From NCBI GenBank assembly GCA_020746105.1, contig CM036639.1, positions 4,603,501 through 4,667,500 on the forward strand: a stretch of DNA of 64,000 nucleotides. Direction: 5' to 3'. Source of the DNA: Trogon surrucura. Its lineage: Eukaryota; Chordata; Aves; Trogoniformes; Trogonidae. Position 1 is the stretch's first letter, and each line of letters starts with the position of its first letter. Under the pieces are notes generated by a model. The model did not search any database. It saw only the letters and a list, made by a program, of their open reading frames with translations, and was not told the origin of the DNA. Positions 18,232-29,542 of the stretch are shown here, in pieces. The translations under genes were made by a program, and so were the position numbers.

Positions 18232-19679
18232 ATGCAGGCATTGGAAAGCTAGAAAAATGCCAACCTGATATTTGGGAGCTGCTTATGCAACTGTAGTTGT
18301 GCCAGTGGCGTGTGTTTGCCCAGCCCGGCGTTTCACAGTCAGGCACTGCCTTCTCCACGACGCTTCTGCCTCATTTAATGCTCAGAGATGATCGGGGACA
18401 AACCAACATCCCGGCATCTTCGTGCTTGGCTGCAGCATAAAAAAAAAACCCCGTTAATTTAGCACCATCATATTCTTAACAGTGCTAGAGAGGCAGCAGG
18501 GCAGCCAGTGATGGGGAGGACTTGGGTGCGAGGTGCTGTATCAACATAACCGCAGTGGTCGAGCATCATCATTAACAGGCAGCAGAGCTCCGCTCATCTC
18601 TGACAAATATTGACATATTTAAACACGATCTGGAGTAGAAAAACACACCCAGATGTTGCTGGCTATTGGGTGACGGGATACCTGATAGCTGCAGGACCCA
18701 CTGTTCCCTCTTCTCTAGGGACTGACATTTACTCTGCGACGCCACCATGAGCAAACACCCGAAGGCTTCTCGGAACACACCACGCTCTCCCCAGCATGTT
18801 TATTAACCAGTTTTCGCACCCTCTGCCCCAGCCACCCCGGAGATGACGCTGCCTCTGGGAAACTAGAGCCATGCCAGGGGGGCACGGCAAACCCAGGGCC
18901 CGGGGGAGTCAAATCATCACACCTCGCCAGGGAGCAGACCCTGAACCCGGGACGAAAGGCCAAACCAGGGTGGTTTGGGGCATCTGTGCTTTATGGGGTA
19001 TAAAAGGCCTTTAAGCCCCCCCATCATGAAGTTGCTCATGCGAGGTTCTGTCTTGTTTTGCTGAAAAGCAGGGATAGGTCTGCTCTGACCCCTCTTGTCC
19101 ACCCCCTCTTGCTCATCTCCTCTACCTCCTTTCCACATCAGTCCTCTGCTTCATCCAGAGATATTTCACATTTGCATCTCAGGCAAGAGCAGATAACCAG
19201 ATCTTCTCATAGCCTTGTCCAGCTGAGGAGGGGAGAAACCTCCCAGAGCTCTGGCACCCGTATTTGCAGTGGGCAGGCCAGTAGGTCCAAAAGCACCTGG
19301 GTGTGACAGCTCTTTGGCAAACCAGCTCATCAAAACCATTTGCTGAACTTTTGAAATTTGGGTAGAAATTGAAAGAAATCACTCGGCAGAAATAGGAGTC
19401 ATCCAACAACATTCACTCAGCCTTATCCCCACTAACAATAAAGGGGAAAACATCCCCATTGCCTTAAGTCAGAAGTCTCCTGAGCTGGCCCAGGCTGCAG
19501 AGTCAGGCAGGAAATCCAGGTGGACACAGCAGATTCCACCATGTAGAAGCCCTGATCTGATTTGGGATGGGTCTCCAAACGATCAAGAGACTTGTCTTTG
19601 CAATAAACAGCAGAATATGGCGAAATCGCTCGGCGCTGATTTCATCCCTAGGCAAACAACCTCCCCAACCTTTACATCC

Positions 19680-19736
19680 ATGTATAAATGACTACGATGA
19701 GGTAGCACCATCGCGAACACTCGTGCATTTATGCAT
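19680..19736 (+). promoter_or_regulatory. GH1: Two Pit-1 (POU1F1)-like sites upstream of GH
   Basis: ATGTATAAA at 19680-19688 (reverse strand TTTATACAT) and TTTATGCAT at 19728-19736 both match the Pit-1 consensus WWTATNCAT. They lie about 150 and 100 bases before the expected transcription start. A weaker match, CATATACAT, lies at 19775-19783. Pit-1 drives GH in pituitary somatotrophs of all vertebrates studied; use of these copies is inferred. Confidence 0.6.
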
Positions 19737-19801
19737 GGAGAAGATATAGAGATGTTGTTGTGATCATGAACACACATATACATTTTAAACAGACCCCCTG
19801 C

Positions 19802-19809
19802 TATATAAA
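19802..19809 (+). promoter_or_regulatory. GH1: TATA box of GH
   Basis: TATATAAA lies 89-96 bases before the GH ATG, predicting a start near 19832 and a 5' UTR of about 65 bases, the usual layout of vertebrate growth hormone genes. Confidence 0.8.
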
Positions 19810-19897
19810 GGGGGGCTCCGTAGTTACCTTCACCAGCCTAGATGAAAGGAGGAAACGTTCACTGCCAAACCACACCTGAGCAGCTCCGCGGGCAGAA

Positions 19898-22800
19898 ATG
19901 GCTCCAGGTACTTCTCTTTATTTCAGTTTTAAAGGGTTGCTGGTGCTGCCACATGCTTAGGGTGATGGGAGATGAGGAAGGGGTGGTAGTCCAGTGGGCT
20001 GTACACATGCAGTGCCAGTCCTGAATTAAAATGTGTCAACTTACAAATTAATAAAAAAGAATACCTTTGCCTGCAGAGTGATTTTAATCCATGAATTAAG
20101 TTAGGTAGTCTTTGGCCTGAACCGGGTAAGGAGCGAGCAGAGAACAAAAAGAACAAGGTCAAGCCACAGTTAGAATAGTTGTTGTTGACATAAATATTGG
20201 CAGAGATATTAAAACTCATATTCAAGGCTTAAGATGGGGATCAGGATGATGTCTAATGCATATGTCCAAGTCCTACAGGCTCCAGGACATTCCTCCACTG
20301 AAGGTTATTTGTCTGAGACAACTTTGTGGTCTCTGCAAGCACAGATGGACACTGGTGTGAGTTAAATATCGCGGGTTGGAAACCTTTAGGCTTGGCAAAG
20401 ATCACCAAATCCTACAGGTGGGTCCCAGAGAGCCAGTCACAGCACAGGTAACGTCATCAGCTCTCGTCCCAGTGACAGCAGACAGCCAGCTTCACATCAG
20501 CAGCATGGCGTAAACCAAGGAGAAAGTGAGGGAGCCCCAGGCCCTCCTCTTGTATTCACCGTCCCCTGCTTGCTCATGCCTAGGGAAAAACATGAGCATG
20601 TTAGGGAAGAGCATAGGGACACACTCTAGTTTTCATGGGGCAACGATGACTCCTCAGCCCAGAAAACACAGCTCGGAGCACTGAGAGCAGCACAAGCCTC
20701 AAGGGCACGTCTAGTGAAAGGGGATGGGTTTTCTTTTAATTTGGGGGGGGGGGGCTAAACTCATACACGAAGTCCAAGACATCAAGGAAGGTGAGCTCTC
20801 AGCTGGCAAGGACAGAAGGTGCTGGGAATTAATTCCCCTCCCCAGCACAGTCACCGCAGGACTGCTAACACCCTTCCTCTCCGCTTCGCCGCAGGGTCAT
20901 GGTTTTCTCCTCTCTTCATCGCTGTGATCACTCTGGGACTGCAGTGGCCGCAGGAAGCTGCCACCTTCCCGGCCATGCCCCTTGCCAACCTGTTTGCCAA
21001 CGCTGTGCTGAGGGCTCAGCACCTTCACCTCCTGGCTGCTGAGACATACAAGGAGTTCGTAAGTGTTGTGGCCTCCGGGTACCTCCCCTGCAGTAGTTTG
21101 ATGGTGTCAGGACTACGTAACTTGCTACACACGGAGACTTTTCAACTAGTGGTGTCTTCTCTGTCAGTTCTTGGTGGAGGGAAAGGGTCTTAACAGGGCA
21201 GGACAAGTCGTGTCCCATCAGCCTGGACCCTGTCTCCTCTCTCTGGACCTTTAGGTCCAGTAGCTGTTGCAACAACATACAAACTCCTATTCCCACCTGC
21301 CAACCCTGTACGGAGACACCTCATCTCTCACACTTATTTCTTGCAAAGAATTAACTGTTCAGGACAGCTTGGGAAATTCTGCACGGTCTTCTCCCACTAC
21401 AGATCTGAGTGTATTTGGGATGTCTCCACAGGAGCGCACCTATATTCCAGAGGACCAAAGACACACCAAGAATTCCCAGGCAGCATTTTGTTACTCGGAA
21501 ACCATCCCTGCTCCCACGGGGAAGGATGATGCTCAGCAAAAATCAGTAAGTTCTCTCCCTTGGGGCAAGCAGAGACCTGTTTGAAGAGCCCAGCTGCACT
21601 TCATTACGGGAACAGAGGGTTTCCATCTGTGAGCACTTCAATGCTTCATTCCTCCTGTCCCTTCTTCACTGTTTAAACCCTGCATGAAGAAAGCAAGACT
21701 CTTCTGGGTTACACTATAAATCACATTCCCACCCCAAAAGAAGAGAAAAACTCGTTGTCCATGCAGGGCACACAGCTGGGTGCTGCTCCTCAGCTTGCAA
21801 ACGTGTCTGTGTCTGCTGAAGCTGCAGGAGCGGCGGCACAGCTTGGGGGCAGCCCAGGCTGCTTCAGAGGGAGCAGGACTCACAGGTAACTCTTATCAAG
21901 CACCACACCTGCACAGCTTTGACCCTTTCTCTTCTTAATTTCAGGATATGGAGCTTCTTCGGTTTTCGCTGGTTCTCATCCAGTCCTGGCTGACCCCGGT
22001 GCAATACCTGAGCAAGGTGTTCACAAACAACCTGGTTTTTGGAACCTCAGACAGAGTGTATGAAAAACTAAAGGACCTGGAAGAAGGCATCCAAGCGCTG
22101 ATGAGGGTAAGTTGGAGCATGTGCATGACTACGGAATAAGAGATTCTCTAGACACAGGGCACTTGGCCCTCGGGGGCTTCCACGGGATCCAAATCTTCCC
22201 CATCCCCCATTCTGAAGACCAGTGGCATCTTTTGCACTTTGCTTACCATAAGATAATGAGATCACGACACCCCGCTGCACAAGATCACTACTGGAGAGTA
22301 TAAGAAAACATAACAAATGTTAATAGGACTGCCAGACAGCAATCCAGACCCAAAAGTCTTTCCAAACCCAGCACCAAAGAACACTCAGTTGCTTAAATCT
22401 GCTGTACAAACAGTGATGTAATGTTTCTTACAGCTCCACACAAAACACCTTAAAGCGGAGGCCGTTTTGTGAGGTTTGCAACCTGGTTTTACAGGCTCAT
22501 GATATTTCATAAAAACAACCCGTGTAAGTCCGTGTATAGATGGGAGCCCGTGCTCTGATGTTTCTCTCTTGCATTAATGCAGCACCCAGACAGCCGAGAG
22601 CAATGTGTTTTGAAGGTCATTCTTCATTTTTGTTTTGTTGTTTTAAACGAAATTTCTTAACATCTGCCAGGATACCTTTTCAGTTATGCTTACGCTATAA
22701 CTAAGTTTATCTGCCAGATCTTTGAGGCTTATATCTGTAAGAAATGGATCCGGACAATTACTTGCAACCCTGAAAGTCAAGCCCTCAGAGTTAAAATAGA

Positions 22801-23574
22801 AACCTGTCCTGGCATTTCAGCCAGAGTAAGTAGGTATATGTATCAGTGCAACGTCCAGATTTTGCTCTCCATTTGATGTGTGGTTGGACATGGGGAAGCG
22901 GTAGACAGAAACGAGATGAATAATCACCCTTCATCCACTTTTGACACCATTTTCTTAACCAAAAACACCCTGTTTACTGTGCCAGCTGTAAGGCAAAGCA
23001 GGGCAGGAGGAGTGGCAGGTTGCAGTTCTTTCAGCTCCAGATGCACGTGGCTTAGGTCTGGGTTAGAGCTTTGCTCACTGGAAAAGTGGGAGAAGAGAGA
23101 GATTTATTTGCCCGGTTCCCAATCTAAGACCGCAAAACTCACACTCCTCCCTCCCTGCAGCGTCGTGCCCAGCTCCTTTCTCACTGGCAGCAATTCCTGT
23201 AGCATCACCCTTTTCTGTAAATGTGTCAACTCAAAAACATGTTTGAAATATGATTAAGAGTGAGGGGGAAAACCCTCAATGCCCTCTAAAGCCAGAGGGG
23301 AGCCTTGGAAATGGACCCCTTGGAGGATGCTCGTCCCCAGGGGCTCCCCCAGCACCCCTCCACCTTCTCGCAGGAGCTGGAGGACCGAAGCCCACGGGGT
23401 CTCCAGATCCTCAAGCCCACCTACGACAAATTCGACATCCACCTGCGCAGCGAGGACGCCCTGCTGAAGAACTACAGCTTGCTCTCCTGCTTCAAGAAGG
23501 ACCTGCACAAGGTGGAGACCTACCTGAAGGTGATGAAGTGCCGGCGCTACGGAGAGGGAAACTGCACCGTTTGA
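19898..23574 (+). CDS. GH1: Growth hormone (somatotropin), complete
   Basis: A secreted pituitary cytokine-like hormone acting on the GH receptor. Exons are 19898-19907, 20895-21058, 21432-21545, 21945-22106 and 23374-23574: the classic five-exon GH layout with only ten coding bases in exon 1, giving 216 aa, the chicken GH length. Residues 1 to about 26 form a signal peptide; the mature chain begins [20 protein letters not shown]. Cysteines at 78, 189, 206 and 214 can form the two conserved disulfides. Other family-typical stretches are [20 protein letters not shown] and [13 protein letters not shown]. Compared with remembered chicken GH, the signal peptide carries extra QW-type residues before PQEAA, and exon 3 has lost one codon (RHTKNSQ for RYTNKNSQ). 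Passerines are reported to carry two GH genes; this copy lies in the ancestral CD79B-GH position, so it is probably GH1A. Confidence 0.97.
20743..20754 (+). repeat. Run of 12 G in GH intron 1
   Basis: A homopolymer of twelve guanines about 140 bases before exon 2. It is prone to length error in sequencing. Confidence 0.9.
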
Positions 23575-23650
23575 CGCCGGAGACCGCTCCCCGCCCGCCA
23601 CGGCCCCTCGCCAGCCACGGCTGCCCCGCTCCTTGTAAAGAAAATGGGAG

Positions 23651-23656
23651 AATAAA
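23651..23656 (+). terminator. GH1: Polyadenylation signal AATAAA of GH
   Basis: The hexamer is 77 bases after the GH stop codon, giving a short 3' UTR of about 100 bases as in other GH genes. The G-rich array starts about 90 bases later. Confidence 0.88.
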
Positions 23657-23748
23657 CCTGCTGCCCGCCGACACGTCTCTGGCTTCTGAGGGGCTGCGGG
23701 GATGGGCCGCCATGGGGGGCCGGGAGGGATGAGCCTGGGTTCAGGGCA

Positions 23749-24530
23749 TGGATTTGGGGACGAGGGGGTGGATTTGGTGCAAAAGGGCTAGATTTGGGAC
23801 CAAGGGGGGGTGGATTTGGGGCTAAAGGGGGGTGGATTTGGGGCCAAGGGGAGGTGGATTTGGGGGCAAGAGCGTGGATTTGGTGCGAAAGGGGTGGATT
23901 TGGGGCTGGAGGAGTAGATTTGGGGCCACGGGGGGGGTGGATTTGGTGCGAAAGGGGTGGATTTGGGGCTGGAGGAGTAGATTTGGGGCCACGGGGGGGT
24001 GGATTTGGTGGCAAAAGAGGTGGATTTGGGGCCGAGGGGGTGGATTTGGTGGCAAAAGAGGTGGATTTGGTGGTGAAAGGGGTGGATTTGGGGCCGAGGG
24101 GGTGGATTTGGTGACAAAAGGGGTGGATTTGGTGGCGAAAGGGATGGATTTGGTGCGAAAGGGGTGGATTCGGGGCTGAGGGAGCAGATTTGGGGCCAAG
24201 GGGGGGTGGATTTGGTGGCAAGGGGGTGGATTTGGTGGCGAAAGGGGTGGATTTGGTGGCGAAAAGGGGTAGATTTGGTGGCGAAAGGGGTGGATTTGGG
24301 GCCGAGGGAGTGGATTTGGTGGCAAAATGGGCGGATTTGGTGGCGAAAAGGGGTAGATTTGGTGGCCAAAGGGGTGGATTTAGGGTCAAGGGTGTGGATT
24401 TGGTGGCGAAAAGGGTGGATTTGGGGCCGAGGGGGTGGATTTGGCAGCGAAAGGGGTGGATTGGGAGCCGAAGGGGTGGATTTGGTGGCGAAAGGGGTCG
24501 ATTTGGGGCAGAGGGTGGACTTTGGGGCAC
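23749..24530 (+). repeat. G-rich minisatellite, about 21-bp unit, roughly 35 copies
   Basis: The array is built on variants of GTGGATTTGGTGGCGAAAGG and GTGGATTTGGGGCCGAGGG. Because the unit length is a multiple of three, several frames stay open on both strands, yielding long false reading frames of repeated WIWG/FGA (forward) or NPPL/KST (reverse) motifs. A larger duplicated block (unit plus GGCTGGAGGAGTAGATTTGG) occurs twice near 23880-24000. The array fills nearly the whole gap between the GH poly(A) site and the RDM1 promoter. Its repeated G-tracts could form G-quadruplexes. Confidence 0.93.
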
Positions 24531-24621
24531 TTTCTCCTCCTCACCCCCGCGGCTGACGCCAGGAGGAGGGCGGGCAAGGGGCCGGGCGGTGGCAGGGCGG
24601 GACGGCGAGGGCCGCCCGGCA
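24531..24621 (+). promoter_or_regulatory. RDM1: CpG-rich RDM1 promoter and 5' UTR
   Basis: The sequence turns sharply from the G-rich array to a GC- and CpG-rich stretch just before the ATG, with no TATA box. This fits a housekeeping-type promoter squeezed between the minisatellite and the gene. The transcription start is not resolved. Confidence 0.5.
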
Positions 24622-27600
24622 ATGGCGGAGGTGCTGGAGTTCCGGGTCCCTGCCGGGAGCGACCGGACGCTTCTGGTCTGGGGGCTGGAGCCCGAGCTGG
24701 GGCTGGAGGTGAGGCGAGACCTCGGGCTGGGGCTCAGGAACTCCCCCCCACAACACCGGGGCTGAGGAGTGCGACCTGGGACCCCCTGCTCAGGGCGGGG
24801 AGACCGGGACCCCCCTCCATGGTCCTTCTGCTCCTCTTGGAGCTAAGGCTTCATTTGTGTGTTAATGTTTTAACCCCTCACTGTTGTTTTTTGGGGAGTT
24901 TAATCTCTTTTTTTTAGTTTCTTTGGCCCCCTTTCCCCCTGAAACGGGCGCAGGGCAGCCCTGAGGGGGTGTCGAGCCACCCCAGGGTGATTTCTGCCAT
25001 GATCCGTGCAGCGAAACTACAGAAACACCAACACGAGGTGGAAAAAGGAATGAAAACCCACCTGAAAAGTACCGTGCCGGTGTTTCACGGAAAGGATGGC
25101 CGAGAGGATGGGGCAGTCGGGGAGGAGGAGGATGGTGGAGGGGGGCAGAAAATCCCGTGTCTGTCTTTGCTTCCCCTCCTGATGCAAGGTCAGGGCTAGA
25201 AATCCAGTCAGGGTGAGCTTATTTTTATGGAGAGAGATTCATCTTCAGCCTCGCTACTTATTCTACCTCTTATTGCTGCTAAACACTACTGAAAACTTTC
25301 CTCATTTTCTCGGTGATTAGTTCTTGTGAGAGCTCTCTGTCACTTTTGCTCAGCCCCATAGATACTGCAAAAGATGCTCCGTAGGTATCTAACCCATAGA
25401 TATTTCGAAAGATGCTCTGTAGATATCTAACCCATAGATATTACAAAAAATACTCTGTAGATATCTAACCCATAGATATTGCAAAAGATGCTCTGTAGAT
25501 ACCTAACCCATAGATATTTCAAAAGATGCTCTGTAGATATCTAACCCATAGATATTTCAAAAGATGCTCTGTAGATATCTAACCCATAGATATTTCAAAA
25601 GATGCTCTGTAGATACCTAACCCATAGATATTTCAAAAGACCCTTTTCTCTCTCCTTTCCCCCTCAGCATTCCCTGTTTTCAGCGTTTTCCAAATTTGGG
25701 CCACTGTACTCGGTGCGAGCGCACAGAAATGCCACCGTGGCAGGGCCCGGCTATTACGCCGTCATCAAATTTTATTCAGCCAGAGATGCCAGCAGAGCCC
25801 AGCGCGCCTGCAACGGGCAAAAGCTGTTTCAGAAATCTCCCTTGAAGGTAAGCAAGATGCGAAGGACTCAGCACCGTGGCCTCCAGCAGCCAGGTAAAAT
25901 CATGTGAAATACTTGTTGAGCTCGGTCATGTTCCCTGTGCAAAGACTTGTGGCTGGATGCTACCACCGTGGTGACATCAGCCCACCCAGGTAGTGGTTAA
26001 GGAGTAAAATGACAACATCTCTCCTCTGGAATAATTCGCAGGGCCTGGTTGTGGGTACGTAACATATTTAACGTATCTCAGAAGTGCGCACTCGATCAGG
26101 GAATAGGTTACCGTTACTCTCCCAGGACCATCGACAGTGGGAACCTTGCAGACAAAACCTGGCTAGCCTGGCTTCTTCTTTCCTCGACAGGTTTGTGTTT
26201 GCACCAAGCAGAAAGCGTTTCAGCAACAAGTCCTTCCTCTCAGCAGCAACAAGTGCCAAGAGTTGGCCAACCACTACCTTGGCTTTAACGGCTGGTCCAG
26301 TCACATCATCACAGTAAGGCGGCCTTTATATTCATCTGTCATCCTTCCCTTCATCCTCTTCTTTGATGAGAGTGGTTGGAATGAGAATTGTCCTCAAGCC
26401 AGGAAATAATAGACAACTACAAGGGCTGCGTTTTGGACCACAAGCAGGACTATTTCTGGGGAGAGAAGATTGCTACGCGTGAGGGCACCGGCATTAATAA
26501 AAATGGGGTGGCTGAGATCAAATCGGTGCCTGACAGTAATCTTTGTGTGCTGAGAGTGTCTGAGATAACTGGGACTCAGAGGATGGGGTATTTCTAAAAC
26601 AAAGTAGAAACAGCGAACATCCCTGCTCTGCCTCAACTCCGTGCTTCTCTGTGCAGAGAAGGTCTGTGCCACGCAGGCATAGGCGTAAGTGATCGTGACA
26701 TCCCCTTCCTCTTTAATCAGAATTGATTATCCGCGGTCTTCCCAACAGCTGCAGAATGTGTCTGGGTTTGACGGTGAGAACGAGGAGCTGGGCAGGACGT
26801 TACAGCAGCGATCGGTGAAGTACGTGTGTGCTGTCGAGGTGACAGTACCCAACCACGGGGTACGCACCAGGGGAGTTGCCCTCGGCGAGGCAGACGTGGA
26901 GAACGGTGAAGGTACGTTTTCAGATGCCGCTGGAAGTCTCTCTCAGCAGCTGTCGCAGACATTAGTCAGTCTTGCTTTTGCACACTTTGCTTCGTGTGCA
27001 GAGTGTCGTCTTGATATCAGTAACGTGCTGCTCGTCGTGTTCAGATCCGCTCGCGTTTGTCACAGCCGTGAGAAGAGCTCAGAAACTCGCAGCTGGGAAA
27101 GCTTTGTCTAGTGCCTTTCAGAAGATACTCCTCGTAGTCTTAGGTAAGGCCTGGTTTTGTATTAAACAGAGGGGTGTTTGGGCTAATAATATTATAACTT
27201 CCATAATCATTGATGAGAATTCTTTTTCTCTGAAGATTTCTCAGGATTCATTGAGGCTTGGGGAGTCTCGGGCCAAATTAAATTTGCGTTATGGCGTGTA
27301 ATGGTTTAACAGAGTGGTTCTACCCTGTGAGCTCTGTGAGCCAAAGTAAAATCCAGCAGGAGGTCTGATTTTTTTTAAATTTTTTATGATAAATAAGTCA
27401 TTGAAACTCCAAACTTCTGAAAGTGTAAACGCTGGCGGGGAGAGCTTTTTAACGCTACGTGTGTGTGACAGAGATGCGAGGAAGTTCTGCTTCCAGGGGC
27501 AACGTGAACTGAATTGCAGCACTTGGAAGCAGGGCAGGAACGTGCAAAGCCAGCCAGGTGCCATCAAAGGTCCGTGCCCCACCGTTGGGTTCAACGTTGC

Positions 27601-29397
27601 TTCTTTGGGGCTCCTCTCTCCGTTGAGGTTTTAATTGCTGTGAAGCAGAATTGTGCCATTTGGAGGTTAGGGTAGGTTTATCGTCATTACGCGCAGTAGG
27701 AACTAACTCTGTCTCTGGCTGTTTGTTCTTTCAGAGAATGGGAAAGTGGCCGTGGAGTACAATTCCTCCCAAGAGGAGCCCACAGACTCCTTAACAGAAG
27801 AGGAACTGAAGGGGCTTGTTCAGGTAAAAGCAGCGGATATTTAGCTTTTGCACAGGATCTGTACAATCCGTCTGGGGATTGGAGGTACAGCTGTGAACTG
27901 TTACAGCCTCTGGCATCCTCCTTTTATGCAGCAATTACCTCGACTTAAATCCCAGGAGATAATTACATCTTGGAATTGTACAGCGTGCTAAGGTTTTAAA
28001 ACTTCTGCTCTTTTTGGGTATCTTTGTGCAGAAATGCATAAATATATTTAAAATATATTTAGACGGTGCAGGAAAGCGACCAGTGAGGGTGCAGGACTGT
28101 TAGGGTGCAGCTTGACAGGTCTCACACATGACAGTACCCAGGACTGCTCTTCATAGAACTTGTGAGAGTGAAAATCCTGGTAAAGTCACAGTAGGTTAAA
28201 TCAAATGAATTTTTAATAAGATCTTAAATAAATCAAACTCCCCGTCTGGAAAGGCGCTTCATAAACATGTCCTTACCCAGAGGGAATGGTTGCTAAAAGC
28301 TTTGGTGAAGTAAAAGCTTCGGTGAAATCCCTGTAGGTAACTGCGGGATCTGTTGGCATGCCCGGAACAAAAACACTCCGGTACAACAGTAAAACTTTAA
28401 TCACTGTGTTCAGTGAGATGAGGTCTGCCTGCCAGCCTTTGCACGCAGCCAGTCACAAGCAAAGGATTTCCCTCTCGCTTCGCTGGAAAACACTGCTTCT
28501 TTCCAGGGGAGAGCACAGATGTGGGGTGTTTTGAAAGCAAGCACCTCTCCCAGATGATGCATCGGCTCTCGGGTGATGCATCAGCACCGAGCTGCGCAGG
28601 GTGGAACTGGAGGAAGTGTCTAACAAACCTTGTGACATGTGTTACTCCATTTGATGACACCGAGTCACCTGCGTCCATGGGCAGGACTATCTTACTAAGA
28701 GTAGCACTAAAATGGAAATGTTTTGGTGTGTAAGTAACTGAGGTCCATCAGGTTGGGTTTTTATCAGTTGAAAAGGTGAATTTTCTGCTGGTTTGTTCTC
28801 TCTCGGTGTTTTCTTCTGCGCTGTCCCTGCTGTCTGACCTCTTTTAAACCCACAGAGAGCTCACCCCAACACGTAATGACCATAAGAGAAGTGAACAGCA
28901 AAGTCAGACAGAAAGCCCGCTGCTTCTCAAACCTCGCTTTTAGCAGAGGAGTCATCCCTCGCCTCCCCTGCCGTCTCACTTCCCTTGTGACGGCGCGTGG
29001 GAGGCGGTTCGGCGCTCTCGCTCTCCGAGGCACCTTCCAGCCTGCTCTAAGAAGAGGAACAGACAAGAATTTGGAAGGGCTTGCTAGGGAGGAGAGCTGC
29101 TGGGTGTCCTTCTGGTTCATTGCCTTGCAATATCGGTCAGTCTTTCCAAAACAGAAATGCTCCCGAGTTGGTAAATTCCGGGGAGGCTGTCTTTTGTACG
29201 TGGTAAAAATATATTGTTTCCAGGCAGATCCAGAGGGATGAAAGTAAAATATGTTGTAGAGAAAGAAATTTACTCTTCATCTCTCTTCCCAGGTCAACGA
29301 ATTGTCCTTGGAACAGTTTGACCTCGAAGAAGAAGAACTTTTGTGTGATCTCGGTTTTGATGATGAGTTCCCTAGCTGGGAGATGCCATCTAATTAG
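24622..29397 (+). CDS. RDM1: RAD52 motif-containing protein 1, complete
   Basis: A nucleic-acid-binding protein linked to DNA double-strand-break repair and cisplatin response in vertebrates. Exons are 24622-24708, 25668-25847, 26191-26313, 26749-26911, 27045-27143, 27735-27823 and 29293-29397, encoding 281 aa, close to the human and chicken lengths. An RRM fold spans about residues 15-95, with TLLVWGL as the RNP2-like strand and YYAVIKFYSARDASRAQRAC around the RNP1-like strand. Then comes the RAD52-like motif (CQELANHYLGFNGWSSHIIT, about 111-130), a variable linker, the conserved QKLAAGKALSSAFQKILLVV segment, VAVEYN, and an acidic C-terminal tail. The start ATG matches the family N-terminus MAEVLEFRVPA. 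All junctions keep the frame. Confidence 0.93.
25357..25640 (+). repeat. 38-bp tandem repeat, about 7.5 copies, at the 3' end of RDM1 intron 1
   Basis: The unit begins CATAGATATTTCAAAAGATG and ends TATCTAACC. The copies differ at a few positions, mainly in the first half. The array stops 27 bases before exon 2, so only the pyrimidine tract and AG acceptor follow it. Every full unit contains CTAACC, which resembles a branch-point consensus. Confidence 0.95.
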
Positions 29398-29536
29398 TGC
29401 AGCTCTGCCTTCACATCCTTTCCAAAAGTTCTGCAGTGTTTGATTAGGAATGAAAGTCTAACACTGTGAAATGACATGTGCGTCATATCCAGTGTTTTCT
29501 TCTTCTCCAAATACGCAACAGCGAAAAGGAACGGAC

Positions 29537-29542
29537 AATAAA
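29537..29542 (+). terminator. RDM1: Polyadenylation signal AATAAA, likely RDM1
   Basis: A canonical hexamer 140 bases after the RDM1 stop. Another AATAAA-like hexamer lies near 29700. Confidence 0.65.

Larger units (their letters stand above)
16120..19679. other. Intergenic region CD79B-GH
   Basis: About 3.6 kb without a supported exon. It contains an AT-rich block (16860-17500) that stands out from its GC-rich surroundings, and a tRNA-headed SINE (18044-18231). Nothing else is recognised. Confidence 0.6.

Noticed and set aside
23547-24765. Long frames (up to 327 residues) of repeated NPPL/KST or WIWG/FGA motifs on both strands
   Set aside because: They are translations of the 21-bp minisatellite; the unit length keeps frames open. 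No start context, splice sites or homology.
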